Shown here in pieces: positions 49,939-60,575 of a DNA stretch of 64,000 bases (positions are counted from its first letter, which is position 1; the number at the start of each line of letters is the position of its first letter). Below the pieces are notes generated by a model. It saw only the letters and a list, made by a program, of their open reading frames with translations. It did not search any database and was not told the DNA's origin. The stretch is taken from contig WOUP01000003.1 of NCBI GenBank assembly GCA_009772895.1, positions 310,001-374,000 of the forward strand, in the 5' to 3' direction. This DNA comes from Puniceicoccaceae bacterium 5H. Its GTDB lineage: Bacteria > Verrucomicrobiota > Verrucomicrobiia > Opitutales > Oceanipulchritudinaceae. A program made the translations under genes and the position numbers.

Positions 49939-52713
49939 TTATGCGGTGACGGTGAAGGCGTGCTCCACCAGTTCCTGCTGTTCCTGCTGGTGTCGGGCGA
50001 GCGAGCCGACGGCGGGGCTGGAGGCAGCGTCGCGGCCGGCGTAGTGCGGCCGGCGGCCGATCACCTTTTCGAGGCGCGGCATGAGGAAGGACCAGGCGCC
50101 CATGTTTTCGGGCTCTTCCTGGCACCAGACGATCTCCTTGTAGCCCTTGTACTGCTTCAGGATCTCGTCCAGCAGCTCCCCATTGAAGGGATAGAACTGC
50201 TCGACGCGCACGATGGCGGTATCCTTGATCTCGTGCTCGCGGCGGTAGGCCAGCAAATCGTAGTAGACCTTGCCCGAGCACATGATCACGCGCTTGGCCT
50301 TGGCAGGCGCTTCATTGTCCTCGAGGATGGAGCGGAACACCCCGTCGGTGAAGTCGCTCTTCTTGCTCACGCACTCCTTGTGACGCAGCAGGCTCTTGGG
50401 GCTCATCAGGATGAGCGGCTTGCGGAAGTCGCGGTGCATCTGGCGGCGCAGAATGTGGAAGAGCTGGGCCGGGGTGGTGAGGTTGGCGACCTGGATGTTG
50501 TCCTCCGCGCAGAGCTGCAGGAAGCGTTCGAGGCGGGCGCTGGAGTGTTCCGGACCCTGGCCTTCGTAGCCGTGCGGCAACATCATGACGAGGCCGCTCA
50601 CGCGCTGCCACTTGGATTCGCTGGAGACGATAAACTGGTCGATCACGACCTGCGCGCCGTTGACGAAGTCGCCAAACTGCGCCTCCCACATGCAGAGCAT
50701 GTTGCTGTAGTCGAGCGAGTAGCCGTAGTCGAAGCCGAGCACGGCGGCCTCGGAGAGCAGGGAGTTGTGCACGCAGAGCATGCCGTCGCGGCGCTCCATC
50801 TGCATCAACGGGATGTACTTTTCGCGCGTCTTGGAATCGAAGAGCACGGCGTGGCGCTGGCTGAAGGTGCCGCGCTGGGAATCCTGACCGCTGAGGCGCA
50901 CGTGGTAGCCCTCGAGCATCAGTGTGCCCCAGGCGAGGGACTCGGCAAAGGCCCAGTCGATGCCCTCGTCTTCCTGGAAATGCTTCAGCTTGGTATCGAG
51001 CTGACGCTTGATCTTGTGGTTGAGGTTGAAGCCGTCCGGGATGTGGGTGAGCGACTCCGCCACGTAGGCCAGATCCTTTTCATTCACGCCGGTCTGCGTA
51101 TCGCGGAAGGCATAGTCTGGCTGGTAGTCGACCACGGGGCCTTCTTCGGGCGGGACGACCAACTCACCACCATCCTGCTTGGCCTTCATCTCTTCGTGGC
51201 TGCGTTCCAGGGCGTCGTGGCGACGCTTCACGTTGGCGTCGTAGTCCTCCTGGGTGCCGACGCCCCAGTCGATGAGTTGCTTGCCGTAGATCTCGGCCAC
51301 CGAGGGGTGCCCTTTGATCTGCTTGTAGAGCGTGGGCTGGGTAAAGGCGGGCTCGTCACTCTCGTTGTGGCCATGGCGCCGGTAGCAATACATGTCGATC
51401 ACGACATCGCGGCCAAAGCGTTGACGGAACTCCAGCGCGAGCAGGGTGACGTGCGTCACGGCTTCGGGGTCGTCGCCGTTGACGTGAAAGATCGGGGCCT
51501 CGATCATCTTGGCCACGTCCGTGCAATAGAGCGAGGAACGGGCTTCGGATGGGTCGGTGGTGAAGCCGATCTGGTTGTTGATGATAAAGTGGATGGTGCC
51601 GCCGGTCTGGTAGCCGGGCAGCTGAGAGAAGTTCAAGACTTCCGCCACCACACCCTGGCCGGCAAAGGCGGCATCGCCGTGGATCAGCAACGGCACGACT
51701 TGCTTGCGCTCCTCGGTGTCGCCGCGGAGGCGCTGGCGGGCGCGCGCCCGACCTTCGACCACCGGGTCGACCGCCTCGAGGTGAGACGGGTTGGCGGTGA
51801 GGTGCAGCTCCACGGACTCGCCGGCGGTGCTCTCGACCACGGCCGAGTAGCCCAGGTGATACTTCACATCGCCGTCTCCGTGCCGGGTTTCCGGGATGAA
51901 GTTGGGCGAGAATTCGTGGAAAATGGTCGAGAACGGCTTGCGCAGCACGTTGGCCAGCATGTTGAGGCGACCGCGGTGGGCCATACCCATCACAAGCTCC
52001 TTCACGCCGTGGATCGGGCTGACGTAGACGAGGCTGTCGATCGCGGCAATCAGGGTCTCGGCGCCTTCGAGGCCGAAGCGCTTTTGCCCCACATACTTGG
52101 TGTGGAGAAACTTCTCGAACTGCTCGGCCTTGACGAGGCGGTCGAGGATGCGGCCCTTCTGCGCGGCATCGAACTTCGGGTGGTTGCGGCTGGGCTCGAT
52201 CTTGCTCTGCAGCCAGCGACGGATCGGCGTCTCCTGGATGTGCAGGTATTCGACGCCGATGGGGCCGCAGTAGGTCTCCTCGAGCGAATGGAGCAGATCG
52301 CGCACCGTCATGTAGGTGCCGTCGAGGTAGTTGCCCGTCCAGAACTGTTCGTCCAGATCGGCCTCCTCAAAGCCCAGGCGCTCGAGGGTCAGGCGCGGGT
52401 TGCGCGGCGCCTCGCCCTTCTTGTAAAGCGGGTTGATGTTGGCCTGCGTGTGGCCAATGGAACGGTAGGCGTAGATGGCGCCGGTAAAGCGAGCCTGCTT
52501 GATGGCGCGGCGCTGAACCTCCTCCGCACTGCCGGCGTCGGCGGTTGCGTGGCCGTTAACGCCCGGTTCGCCGCTCCCGTCGGCCGCCAGCATGAAACCT
52601 TCGAAAAAGGCCTGCCAGGTCGGGTCGAGGGAGGAGGGGTCCTGTTGCCAACGGGCGTAGTTCTCGTCTATCAGATCGGCGTTCCAGCGGGTAGCGAATG
52701 TCGGATTCTTCAT
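49939..52713 (-). CDS. sucA: 2-oxoglutarate dehydrogenase E1
   Basis: [85 protein letters not shown]. Confidence 0.96.
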   Translation of the reverse strand: MKNPTFATRWNADLIDENYARWQQDPSSLDPTWQAFFEGFMLAADGSGEPGVNGHATADAGSAEEVQRRAIKQARFTGAIYAYRSIGHTQANINPLYKKGEAPRNPRLTLERLGFEEADLDEQFWTGNYLDGTYMTVRDLLHSLEETYCGPIGVEYLHIQETPIRRWLQSKIEPSRNHPKFDAAQKGRILDRLVKAEQFEKFLHTKYVGQKRFGLEGAETLIAAIDSLVYVSPIHGVKELVMGMAHRGRLNMLANVLRKPFSTIFHEFSPNFIPETRHGDGDVKYHLGYSAVVESTAGESVELHLTANPSHLEAVDPVVEGRARARQRLRGDTEERKQVVPLLIHGDAAFAGQGVVAEVLNFSQLPGYQTGGTIHFIINNQIGFTTDPSEARSSLYCTDVAKMIEAPIFHVNGDDPEAVTHVTLLALEFRQRFGRDVVIDMYCYRRHGHNESDEPAFTQPTLYKQIKGHPSVAEIYGKQLIDWGVGTQEDYDANVKRRHDALERSHEEMKAKQDGGELVVPPEEGPVVDYQPDYAFRDTQTGVNEKDLAYVAESLTHIPDGFNLNHKIKRQLDTKLKHFQEDEGIDWAFAESLAWGTLMLEGYHVRLSGQDSQRGTFSQRHAVLFDSKTREKYIPLMQMERRDGMLCVHNSLLSEAAVLGFDYGYSLDYSNMLCMWEAQFGDFVNGAQVVIDQFIVSSESKWQRVSGLVMMLPHGYEGQGPEHSSARLERFLQLCAEDNIQVANLTTPAQLFHILRRQMHRDFRKPLILMSPKSLLRHKECVSKKSDFTDGVFRSILEDNEAPAKAKRVIMCSGKVYYDLLAYRREHEIKDTAIVRVEQFYPFNGELLDEILKQYKGYKEIVWCQEEPENMGAWSFLMPRLEKVIGRRPHYAGRDAASSPAVGSLARHQQEQQELVEHAFTVTA

Positions 52714-52841
52714 GTGCCTCACTCAGCAGTCAGCGGTTGAGCAATATCCTATTGTCTATCAACGCGGATGGCTTGCAACCGTTTCCCGCCTTCAAAGCGG
52801 GATGATAAGCAGCCAAAATGCCGCGCCTGTTTCTTATAAGC

Positions 52842-52847
52842 TATAAT
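52842..52847 (+). promoter_or_regulatory. Possible -10 box upstream of small ORF
   Basis: Exact TATAAT in a locally AT-rich stretch; no clear -35. Confidence 0.3.
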
Positions 52848-52888
52848 CCCAAACCGCGCGACTTGCCAGCATCCGGGGTGTATTCACA

Positions 52889-53122
52889 ATGAGATACATG
52901 GATTATTCTAGCATGGACGAAGCGCTGCGGGTGCTGGTGGAGCCCCAACAATCGCACGCCCTCGGCATCACCGACGCCCTGGCCCGGCTGGACGAGGCCG
53001 CCAGGGACGATCAGCTCAAGCGTACGCACCCGCACCTGCGCCACTACCTGCAAAACCGCTCCTACCAGAAGGCGCACGCCTACCTGAGGCAGGAAAATCT
53101 GGTCGAAACAGAAGGGCGTTAG
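52889..53122 (+). CDS. Small hypothetical protein
   Basis: 77-aa ORF in a gap between annotated genes, same strand as downstream SUI1 gene; charged helical composition. Confidence 0.55.
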   Translation: MRYMDYSSMDEALRVLVEPQQSHALGITDALARLDEAARDDQLKRTHPHLRHYLQNRSYQKAHAYLRQENLVETEGR

Positions 53123-53205
53123 TGTAGCGGCGCTTTCGGGCGGTGGCCGACAAGAACCGTCCGTAGTATTTGCATTTCTTATAACTTTTTCCAAACCTTG
53201 TCGTT

Positions 53206-53610
53206 ATGGCTCAAGGACGCAAACGCATCGAAACGGACGGGGGCGACCAATTGCAACAGAGCGCCTTCGACGGTCTGGCCCTCGGCGGACTGGCCGCTGC
53301 ACCACCGCGCCGCGAAACCGTCGATGCGGAATCCCCCGCGATGAACGAACCCGCGCGCAAGAAGCCGCGCATGCGCGTCGACGTGCGCCGGGTGAAGGCG
53401 GGGCGGGGCGGCAAGACCGTGACCGAAGTGACGGGCTTCAAGGGGCTCGGTGACCGTGACCTGCAGGCGCTGGCGCAGCGCTTGAAGGCCTCGCTCGGCA
53501 CGGGCGGTACGGTGCGCGGGCAGGCCCTGGAGATTCAGGGCGATCGCGTGGATGCGGTGATGGAGCGCTTGGAGGCGGAGGGCTTTCGCCCGGTCAAGAC
53601 GGGCGGCTGA
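53206..53610 (+). CDS. SUI1/eIF1-like translation factor family protein
   Basis: VRRVKAGRGGKTVTEVTGF...LAQRLKASLGTGGTVRGQALEIQGD...VMERLEAEGFRPVKTGG. Confidence 0.85.
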   Translation: MAQGRKRIETDGGDQLQQSAFDGLALGGLAAAPPRRETVDAESPAMNEPARKKPRMRVDVRRVKAGRGGKTVTEVTGFKGLGDRDLQALAQRLKASLGTGGTVRGQALEIQGDRVDAVMERLEAEGFRPVKTGG

Positions 53611-53620
53611 AGCGCCCGGC

Positions 53621-54082
53621 CTAGAGACAGTTCTCCGAGGCGTCTTCGCCGGAGTAGCCGTAGGAATCGAGCATGCTTTCGACCATCACGTCGAGCTCGA
53701 GCTTCATCGCCTGCATATCGTTGGCCGCGGCCGAACACTCGACGTAGCCGACGGCCTGCTTGAGTGTGGTGGTGCGGCCTTCGCCCTCGAGCCACTTTTG
53801 CAGCACGGTCAGGCTTTTGAGCCAGGCGGCGAGGTCTTCGCTGGAGGCATCCACCGCATCGTTGAGTTGCTCCAGCGAATGGCTGGGGTGGGGGTCGTGG
53901 GCCAGCAGGCGCGCCAGAGAGCGCACGTTGGCGGGCTCTTCTATGGCGTCCCGTAGCGGCAGGATGTCTTCGGCGGATGCGCCGGCGGTCAGGAGTTGCT
54001 CAAGCGCTTGGCGCCACGTCATTTGCAATGAAATGGCAGGACCGGCCTTTTCCTTTACCCATGCTTCCAGTCGAGGATCCAT
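53621..54082 (-). CDS. Hypothetical protein
   Basis: 153-aa ORF; no recognised motif. Confidence 0.5.
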   Translation of the reverse strand: MDPRLEAWVKEKAGPAISLQMTWRQALEQLLTAGASAEDILPLRDAIEEPANVRSLARLLAHDPHPSHSLEQLNDAVDASSEDLAAWLKSLTVLQKWLEGEGRTTTLKQAVGYVECSAAANDMQAMKLELDVMVESMLDSYGYSGEDASENCL

Positions 54083-54195
54083 GCCTACGGATATAATGAC
54101 TCCCTCACGCCAATAAAAGCACGAAATGCGGGAGTTTATTCAGACAGTTGAGTAGGCGCAGCCAGGGCTGCCTGTATACCAGTCAACGACTTGTG

Positions 54196-54507
54196 CTAGT
54201 CGTCTTCGACTCCCGGAGCCTGATCCTGCTCGAGCAAAGGCTGCAGGAGCTGGCGCAACTCGCAGTGCGACTCGAGTGGGTGGCGCAGCGGACGCTGAAG
54301 GTGGATCGTGTAGCGGTTGCGTCTGCCCTCGCGGTTGCGCTCCAGATAGCCGCCTTCCTCCAGGTCGGCCACGATCCGTTGCACGGCCCGCTCGGTGATA
54401 CCCACCGCCAAGGCAACTTCCCGCAGCGGTTGGTAGGGGTTACGTGCCAGGGCAATCAGCACATGTGCGTGATTGGAGAAGAATGTCCAGTGAGCTTCCA
54501 GGCCCAT
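54196..54507 (-). CDS. Winged-helix transcriptional regulator
   Basis: [46 protein letters not shown]; start 54507. Confidence 0.8.
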   Translation of the reverse strand: MGLEAHWTFFSNHAHVLIALARNPYQPLREVALAVGITERAVQRIVADLEEGGYLERNREGRRNRYTIHLQRPLRHPLESHCELRQLLQPLLEQDQAPGVEDD

Positions 54508-54577
54508 GAGAAGAGCATAGAGCACAAAGAGTAAGGAAACACAAGTCGCGAAATGCCCGACCTTGAAGTGATTGGCT

Positions 54578-55666
54578 TCAACGGGTGAGCATTCGACCTG
54601 CGTTAGCCGCGCCGAGCAACGAGATCGAGTAGTTGCGGATGATATAGGCGGGGATGTTCTTGAGCATCTCCTGCACATTCGGGCGGAAGTTCTGCTCGAA
54701 GTAGTACATGAACTGCTTGCCCTCGAGGAAGAAGTCTTCGTTTTTGGCCACGATGCCGCCCGCGAGATAGATGCCGCGCATCGGCAGCAGGATCGTGGCG
54801 AAATCGGCCGAGATGCGCCCGTAGATCTTGACGAACAGGCGCATGATGTCGCGGCAGACGGGGTGGTTATGCGCGTGTTTGGAGATCAGTGACGCCTGCT
54901 TTTCGAGCGGCGCCTGCATGACCTCCTTCAGCACGCGGTCCATGCCCACCCGGCGCACGTCACGGAAGTAGTGGAAGATGTTCACGATGCCGATGCCGGA
55001 GACGAAGCTCTCGATCTCGGCCGCAAAATCGCTGTGGCGCGACAGGTAGAGCGTCAACTCGGCCGTCTCGGCGTCGAAATCGGCAAAGCTGGCGTGGCCA
55101 CCCTCACTCGGGTAGGCGTGGTAGGTGCCGTCGGGACCGTGCACGATGAAGCTCACGCCCAGGCCGGTGCCGGCACCGATCACGAGGCTCACCATGCCCG
55201 TCGGCTCGGGGCAGCGGCTGTCGGTATGCGGCAGGGGCGTAATGTGCTCGGGATTGTGCGTGTCGAGCAGGGGCACGCCGTAGCTGATGGCGAGAAAATC
55301 GTTGATCACCAGCGTGCGGATGCCCAGTGCCTGTTCGATCGCCGCGCCGTCGATATCCCAGGAGAGGTTGGACACGTCGCAGAAGTTGTCTGCCACCGGC
55401 CCGGCGCCGCTGAGGCAGATGAGCTCGAGGCTGAGGCGCGGATTGCGCTCCTGGGCGAGTGCGATCAGGTGCTGCAGGGGCGACATCAGGCCGTCGATCT
55501 TTTTGCTGGGCGTGACGGTTTCCAGCAGGATCATCAGTTGGCCCTGGCGCTCGCCCACGATGGCGAGGTTGGTATTGGTGCCGCCAATGTCTCCGGAGAG
55601 ATAAAAGCGGTCGGCCTCGAGGCGGTCCTCGTGCCAGTGGATCTCGGTGTATTCAGCCGTTAACAT
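54578..55666 (-). CDS. Glucokinase-like ROK/Glk family kinase
   Basis: [61 protein letters not shown]. Confidence 0.88.
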   Translation of the reverse strand: MLTAEYTEIHWHEDRLEADRFYLSGDIGGTNTNLAIVGERQGQLMILLETVTPSKKIDGLMSPLQHLIALAQERNPRLSLELICLSGAGPVADNFCDVSNLSWDIDGAAIEQALGIRTLVINDFLAISYGVPLLDTHNPEHITPLPHTDSRCPEPTGMVSLVIGAGTGLGVSFIVHGPDGTYHAYPSEGGHASFADFDAETAELTLYLSRHSDFAAEIESFVSGIGIVNIFHYFRDVRRVGMDRVLKEVMQAPLEKQASLISKHAHNHPVCRDIMRLFVKIYGRISADFATILLPMRGIYLAGGIVAKNEDFFLEGKQFMYYFEQNFRPNVQEMLKNIPAYIIRNYSISLLGAANAGRMLTR

Positions 55667-55730
55667 TGGGGGAGAGGGAAGGTACTGGTTTGCGCCACTT
55701 GAAAGCGCATGGCCAGCATTTTCCTGCGGA

Positions 55731-56717
55731 TCAGCCTTCTCCGATCAGCCCCAGCCCGATCTGAATCCACAGCGGCATGGTGAAAAAGGCCACCACCGTC
55801 GTCGCCACCACGACCTGCACGGCTACCCTGGGCTCGCCGCCGTAGTGCTTGGCCAGCACGATCGGCAGCATGCCGGCGGGCATCGCCGCCTGCACGATCA
55901 CCACGCGGCGGAGCTCCTGCAGGCTTGCGGGCAGCAGCGAGGCCACGACCAGAAAGAGGATGGGCAGCAGCATCAGCCGGAGCACGACGCCCATCACCGG
56001 CACGCGCGCGTTTTCCCGCCAGTCTCCCGCCTTCACGACCTCGGCCAGCGTGCCGCCCGCCAGGATCAGGCCCACCGGGATACCGCAGTTGCCGAAAAAG
56101 CCGATCGTGCGGTCCAGCCACGTGGGCACGTACTGGTAGAGGCCGGTGAAGTTGGCCACCAGGCCGAGCAGCAGGGCCATGGCGGGCGGATTCATGAGCT
56201 TGGAGACGAAGCCTTTGGCAAACTCGCCCGACACTAGCATGATTCCCACCGTCCATACGGCCATCTCGATGCCCAGGTTGTGCACCACCAGCACCCCCGT
56301 CGTCTTGTTGCCGGGGAAGAGTGCTTCCACCAGCGGGATCGCCATGTAGCCGTAGTTGAAGATGCCGACGGCAAAGGCGAAGGTGCGGCGACCGGCCCCG
56401 ACCTTCAGGCCCATCCAGCCCGCGATCAGCCAGGCCACGATGAAGCCGAGAATGATGAGGCTGAAGCCCACCAGTGGCGGCCACACCACTTCCAGCGGAT
56501 TCATCAGTTCGGGGTTGCCGGTGACGAGGCGGAACAGCAGGCATGGGAAAAAGACGTGCACGAGCATCCACAGCAGCGGCCCGTCGCCCTTTTCCTCCCA
56601 TTTGCCCTTCCACCGCAGCGCAAACGCGATCCCGGTGACGGCAAAGACCGGCAGGGCGGCCAACAGGATCGTCGTGTAGGAATAGCTCGCGGTCGCGGCG
56701 GCAAGGGCAGGGTACAT
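55731..56717 (-). CDS. AEC family transporter
   Basis: Multi-TM permease; FLSKLMNPPA-like VSKLMNPPAMALLLGLV, GNCGIPVGLILAGGTLA, IVQAAMPAGMLPIVLAKHYG. Confidence 0.82.
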   Translation of the reverse strand: MYPALAAATASYSYTTILLAALPVFAVTGIAFALRWKGKWEEKGDGPLLWMLVHVFFPCLLFRLVTGNPELMNPLEVVWPPLVGFSLIILGFIVAWLIAGWMGLKVGAGRRTFAFAVGIFNYGYMAIPLVEALFPGNKTTGVLVVHNLGIEMAVWTVGIMLVSGEFAKGFVSKLMNPPAMALLLGLVANFTGLYQYVPTWLDRTIGFFGNCGIPVGLILAGGTLAEVVKAGDWRENARVPVMGVVLRLMLLPILFLVVASLLPASLQELRRVVIVQAAMPAGMLPIVLAKHYGGEPRVAVQVVVATTVVAFFTMPLWIQIGLGLIGEG

Positions 56718-56764
56718 CGCGGCTTACGATGGTTCAGCCGCCCGCATACCGCAAGTGGAAGTGG

Positions 56765-57709
56765 CTACTCCTCGTCTTCATGCAGCCAGTCTTGCGGCTG
56801 CAGATACGCGTCCAGCTCGGCTTCTTCGCTGTCCTTCTTGGGCTTCCAGTCGTAGACCCAGCGCGCGAGCGGCGGCATGGACATCAGGATGCTCTCGGTG
56901 CGGCCCCGGCTTTGCAGGCCGAAGAGGGTGCCCCGGTCGTAGACGAGGTTGAACTCGGCATAGCGGCCGCGGCGGTAGAGCTGGAATTCGCGCTGGCGTT
57001 CCTTGTATTTGTGGTCCTGGCGGCGCTTGAGTATCTCCTCGTAGGTCGGCCAGTAGGCGTCGCCCACCGCGCGCTGCAGGGCAAACGAGTCGTCGAAGCC
57101 CAGCTCGTTGAAGTCGTCGAAAAAGAGCCCGCCGACGCCCCGGGTCTCCTCGCGGTGGGTGAGGTAAAAGTAGCGGTCGCACCACTGCTTGAACTTCGGG
57201 TAATATTCTTCGCCGAACGGCTCGAGCGCGGTCTTGGCCGCCGCGTGCCAGAAGCGCACGTCTTCCTTGAACGGGTAGTAGGGCGTGAGGTCGAAGCCGC
57301 CGCCGAACCACCAGACGTTTTCCTCCGGGTCGGCCTTTTCGCCCACCGCCAGCGGCCCGGCGAGGAACAGGCGCACGTTCATGTGGCTGGTCGGGCAATA
57401 GGGGTTCAGCGGGTGCATGACCACGGAGACGCCCATGGCACGAAAGGGTTTGCCGGCAAGCTGGGGCCGGTGGGCGGTGGCCGAGGCCGGCATCTCCTTG
57501 CCCACCACGTCGGAGAAGTTGACGCCCGCCTTTTCGAAGACCTTGCCGTCGGCCCAGACGCGCGATTCGCCCCCGCCGCCCTCCTTGCGGTCCCACTCGT
57601 CCTTGCGGTGCTCCGCGTCGGGGTCCAGCGTTTCGATTCCTTCGGAGATGCGATTCTGGAGGCCTTGCAGGTAGGACTTTACGAAGACGAGGGCGTCGAG
57701 TGAAAGCAT
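56765..57709 (-). CDS. hemF: Oxygen-dependent coproporphyrinogen III oxidase
   Basis: [92 protein letters not shown]. Confidence 0.96.
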   Translation of the reverse strand: MLSLDALVFVKSYLQGLQNRISEGIETLDPDAEHRKDEWDRKEGGGGESRVWADGKVFEKAGVNFSDVVGKEMPASATAHRPQLAGKPFRAMGVSVVMHPLNPYCPTSHMNVRLFLAGPLAVGEKADPEENVWWFGGGFDLTPYYPFKEDVRFWHAAAKTALEPFGEEYYPKFKQWCDRYFYLTHREETRGVGGLFFDDFNELGFDDSFALQRAVGDAYWPTYEEILKRRQDHKYKERQREFQLYRRGRYAEFNLVYDRGTLFGLQSRGRTESILMSMPPLARWVYDWKPKKDSEEAELDAYLQPQDWLHEDEE

Positions 57710-57760
57710 CCCCCGAGGGAAACGTTGCACCGCCGGGCGGGCAAATGTTTATTCCGTGCC

Positions 57761-58681
57761 ATGCAGCAACCGAGTGGAAAACGACTGGTCATCTTTGGCT
57801 GCGGCTACGTCGGCGGTGCGGTGGCGCGGCGCGCGTTGGCCCAGGGCTGGCGCGTGACGGCCCTCACGCGCAACCCGGAGAAAGCCGCCCGGCTGCGCGA
57901 CCTCGGTTGCGATGCCGTGGTGGCCGAGCTGGCAGATCACGACTGGCACGGGCGCATTCACGGCCCGGTCGACTATGTGCTCAACGCCGTCAGCGGGGGC
58001 GGCAATGGCATCGAAGGCTACCGGCGTTCTTATCTGGAGGGGCAGCAGTCGGTGCTGGCATGGGCGCGCGGCACGTCGGTCGGGACCTACGTCTACACCA
58101 GCAGCACCTCCGTCTATCCGCAGCAGGACGGCGAGGTCGTAACCGAAACCGACGCGACGGACGGCGGCAGCGAGATGGCGCACATCCTCCTGGAGGCGGA
58201 GGGCCTGCTGCAACCGGCCCCCTGGGGTGTCCATCGTGCGTTTGTACTGCGGCTGGCGGGCATTTACGGACCGGGCCGCCACTATCTGCTCAATCGCTTG
58301 CGTGAAGGCCACCGCGAGTTCCCCGGCAGCGGCGCCTTTTACCTCAACCTCGCGCATCTCGACGACATCGTGTCGGCCATCTTTCAGTGCTTCGGGGCAT
58401 CCGCGGCAGTGAAGGGCGGCGTCTACAATGTAGCGGACGGTCAGGCCGTCACCAAAGAGGCGATCGTGCTCTGGCTTGCCGAACGACTGGGCATCGAAGG
58501 CGTGCGCTTCAACCCCGAGCTGACCGATCCGCGTCAGGCGCGACGGCGGCAGATGGGGCGCACGACGCGTCCGCATCGACGCGTTTCGGCCGAAAAGTTT
58601 AGACGTGAGCTGGGCTGGCGACCGCAGTACTCAGACTTCCGTGCCGGCTACGAAGCGATCTTTCGCGCAGAAAAGGCCTAG
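57761..58681 (+). CDS. NAD-dependent epimerase/dehydratase (SDR) family protein
   Basis: LVIFGCGYVGGAVARRAL dinucleotide motif, YVYTSSTSVYPQQDG, LRLAGIYGPGRHYL. Confidence 0.85.
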   Translation: MQQPSGKRLVIFGCGYVGGAVARRALAQGWRVTALTRNPEKAARLRDLGCDAVVAELADHDWHGRIHGPVDYVLNAVSGGGNGIEGYRRSYLEGQQSVLAWARGTSVGTYVYTSSTSVYPQQDGEVVTETDATDGGSEMAHILLEAEGLLQPAPWGVHRAFVLRLAGIYGPGRHYLLNRLREGHREFPGSGAFYLNLAHLDDIVSAIFQCFGASAAVKGGVYNVADGQAVTKEAIVLWLAERLGIEGVRFNPELTDPRQARRRQMGRTTRPHRRVSAEKFRRELGWRPQYSDFRAGYEAIFRAEKA

Positions 58682-59019
58682 CGGGTCTGCCGGCGGCGGC
58701 GAAACTTGATTTCGGCCAGCTGGTCGAGGCCGCCGAAGGAGACCACGCGCTGAATGGCGGGGCTGGCGATCTGAAGGATCAGTTCGCGGCCCAGCTCCTT
58801 CTGGTCCTGCAGTGTCTCGAAGAGCCAGTGCAACCCCATCGAGTCGATCATACGCAGATTGCGCAGGTCGAAGTAAAGGACCTTGGGCTGGTCGCCGGCA
58901 AAGCGTTCGAGGACTTCGTCGAGCTCCTGCCCCAGTTTGTCTAACTGGGTGTTGATGATGTCGTCTTCGAAGGTCAGATACAGGCGACGACGGACGCGGT
59001 CGAGGTCTGGCTGGATCAT
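58678..59019 (-). CDS. STAS-domain anti-sigma-factor antagonist
   Basis: YFDLRNLRMIDSMGLHWLFETLQ with candidate phosphoacceptor Ser; start overlaps stop of upstream gene. Confidence 0.85.
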   Translation of the reverse strand: MIQPDLDRVRRRLYLTFEDDIINTQLDKLGQELDEVLERFAGDQPKVLYFDLRNLRMIDSMGLHWLFETLQDQKELGRELILQIASPAIQRVVSFGGLDQLAEIKFRRRRQTR

Positions 59020-60575
59020 TTTGCGGCTTGGGCGTTGAGGTCGAAGTCGAATACGAGGGAGGCGCCGGATTGTTCCATCTCGAGGCGATCGCTCAGGTGC
59101 GAGATGATGCTCAGGCCCAGATGCGGTCCCCCTGGCTGTTTGAGCTCTTCCAGCCGCTTCTTCAGGTCAAACGCGTGGCCCTTGCCTGGATCGTCGATAC
59201 GCACGCGCACGACATTGCGGCCGCGGTTATAGCTGATCTGGAGGGTCGCGACTTTTTCCGGCTGGCGTTCGCAGCCGTGCGTGAGTGCGTTGAGCAGGCC
59301 CTCGCGCAGGCAAATCAACAAATCGTAGAGGCGGTCCCCGATCGAGGCATCGAGGGCAAACTGGAGGCTGCGGCGCCAGATCTCCTGGAGTTCGTCAATG
59401 CGTTCCACTTCGGTGCCGGGATAGCTTTCGTGGAATATGGGCTGGAATTGCTGGTCCATCTGTGCGTCGGGGATCAGGGAGTATCGGACAATTAACAGAT
59501 CGTCGGTAGGTTGAAAATCGGCAGCTTCGAACAAATCCGAAGAGCTTTGCATCACGTAACCTAGCGAAAGTGGATCCAGCTCCAGAGAAGCGGCCAGTTC
59601 ATAGATCCCGTCGCTGAGCAGACAGACTGCACTGAGGCCCGCCAGCGACACCTGTTGGGGCTCTGCACGCGGATAGTCGGTCCAGCCGAGCGGATGGCCT
59701 CCCATGGGCCCGAAAGAGATGAAACCGTCGATATCGATGAACCAGGCGGGCGGCATGCCCCGGTTGATGATGTCCAGCGTTCCCTCCTCGGCGTTCAGCG
59801 ATACGGCGGTCACGGCGAGGCTGGGGGGACGCTGGCCCGTCCGTTTGGCCAGCGGCGCGATCTCGCTCAACAGGAATTGGCTGAAGCGGGGCAGGGCGGC
59901 AAATAGCTGGAAGCCCTCGTCGGCGAGCCCCCGGATCATGCCCTGAAAGAAGGCCGCCAGCCAGGAAGCGCGCAAATCGTGCCCCGCCACGTCGCCCGCT
60001 AGCAGCCATACGGCGGCGTCGGCGTCGTGGGCGTAAAAGAAGTCGCCGCCGGCCTGTTGCAGCGGCACGTAGTGGACTTTGCAGCAGCGTTGCAACTCGT
60101 CCGGCAGCCAAGTGTTCAGGCCAGAATCCCAGACGCCGACCTGGGTGAGCTGCGTCTGCTCATCGCGGATCTGGCGGCGCCGGTGGGTCTCCGCCGCGGC
60201 GCGATAGACGGTCTGGGTCAGGTGCTCACCGCGGATAGGTTTGTCCAGAAAATCGAAAACACCCAGGCTCAGGCTTTCCTGCACGAGGGCTTTTTCCCCT
60301 TGAGCCGTGATAAGGATGGTCGTCAGCGTCGGATCGGTCTCGGAAAGCCAGCGTGCCAGCTCGATCCCCGTCAGCACCGGCATACGGAAGTCCGTCAGCA
60401 CGGCATCGAGGGTTTCGGACTTCAGGTGTTCGATCACACGCTGCGCTTCCGCCCCGTCTGCGGCAGCGAAAACCCGACAACCAGCCTCTTCGAGACAATA
60501 GCGAAAGAAGTTTAGACCATAAGGATCATCATCAACGACCAATATGGTGAGCTGGCTAAGCTGGTTCGACTCCAT
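59016..60575 (-). CDS. Response regulator with SpoIIE-type phosphatase and HATPase (RsbW-like) domains
   Basis: REC: LVVDDDPYG, LTDFRMPVLTG, LITAQ, LDKPI. PP2C: QQAGGDFFY, AGDVAGHDLRAS, LLSDGIYE. HATPase: REGLLNALTHG, DDPGKGH, GGPHLGLSII. Confidence 0.87.
   Translation of the reverse strand: MESNQLSQLTILVVDDDPYGLNFFRYCLEEAGCRVFAAADGAEAQRVIEHLKSETLDAVLTDFRMPVLTGIELARWLSETDPTLTTILITAQGEKALVQESLSLGVFDFLDKPIRGEHLTQTVYRAAAETHRRRQIRDEQTQLTQVGVWDSGLNTWLPDELQRCCKVHYVPLQQAGGDFFYAHDADAAVWLLAGDVAGHDLRASWLAAFFQGMIRGLADEGFQLFAALPRFSQFLLSEIAPLAKRTGQRPPSLAVTAVSLNAEEGTLDIINRGMPPAWFIDIDGFISFGPMGGHPLGWTDYPRAEPQQVSLAGLSAVCLLSDGIYELAASLELDPLSLGYVMQSSSDLFEAADFQPTDDLLIVRYSLIPDAQMDQQFQPIFHESYPGTEVERIDELQEIWRRSLQFALDASIGDRLYDLLICLREGLLNALTHGCERQPEKVATLQISYNRGRNVVRVRIDDPGKGHAFDLKKRLEELKQPGGPHLGLSIISHLSDRLEMEQSGASLVFDFDLNAQAAK

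Noticed and set aside
49960-52740. 926-aa + strand ORF antisense to nearly all of sucA
   Set aside because: Composition (Val/Leu/His/Arg/Gly/Ala repeats) and lack of any motif fit a shadow ORF produced by GC-biased codon usage opposite a strongly identified gene
52786-52802. cccgc-cttcaaa-gcggg hairpin upstream of sucA
   Set aside because: Short 5-bp stem without a U-tract; insufficient for a terminator or riboswitch call
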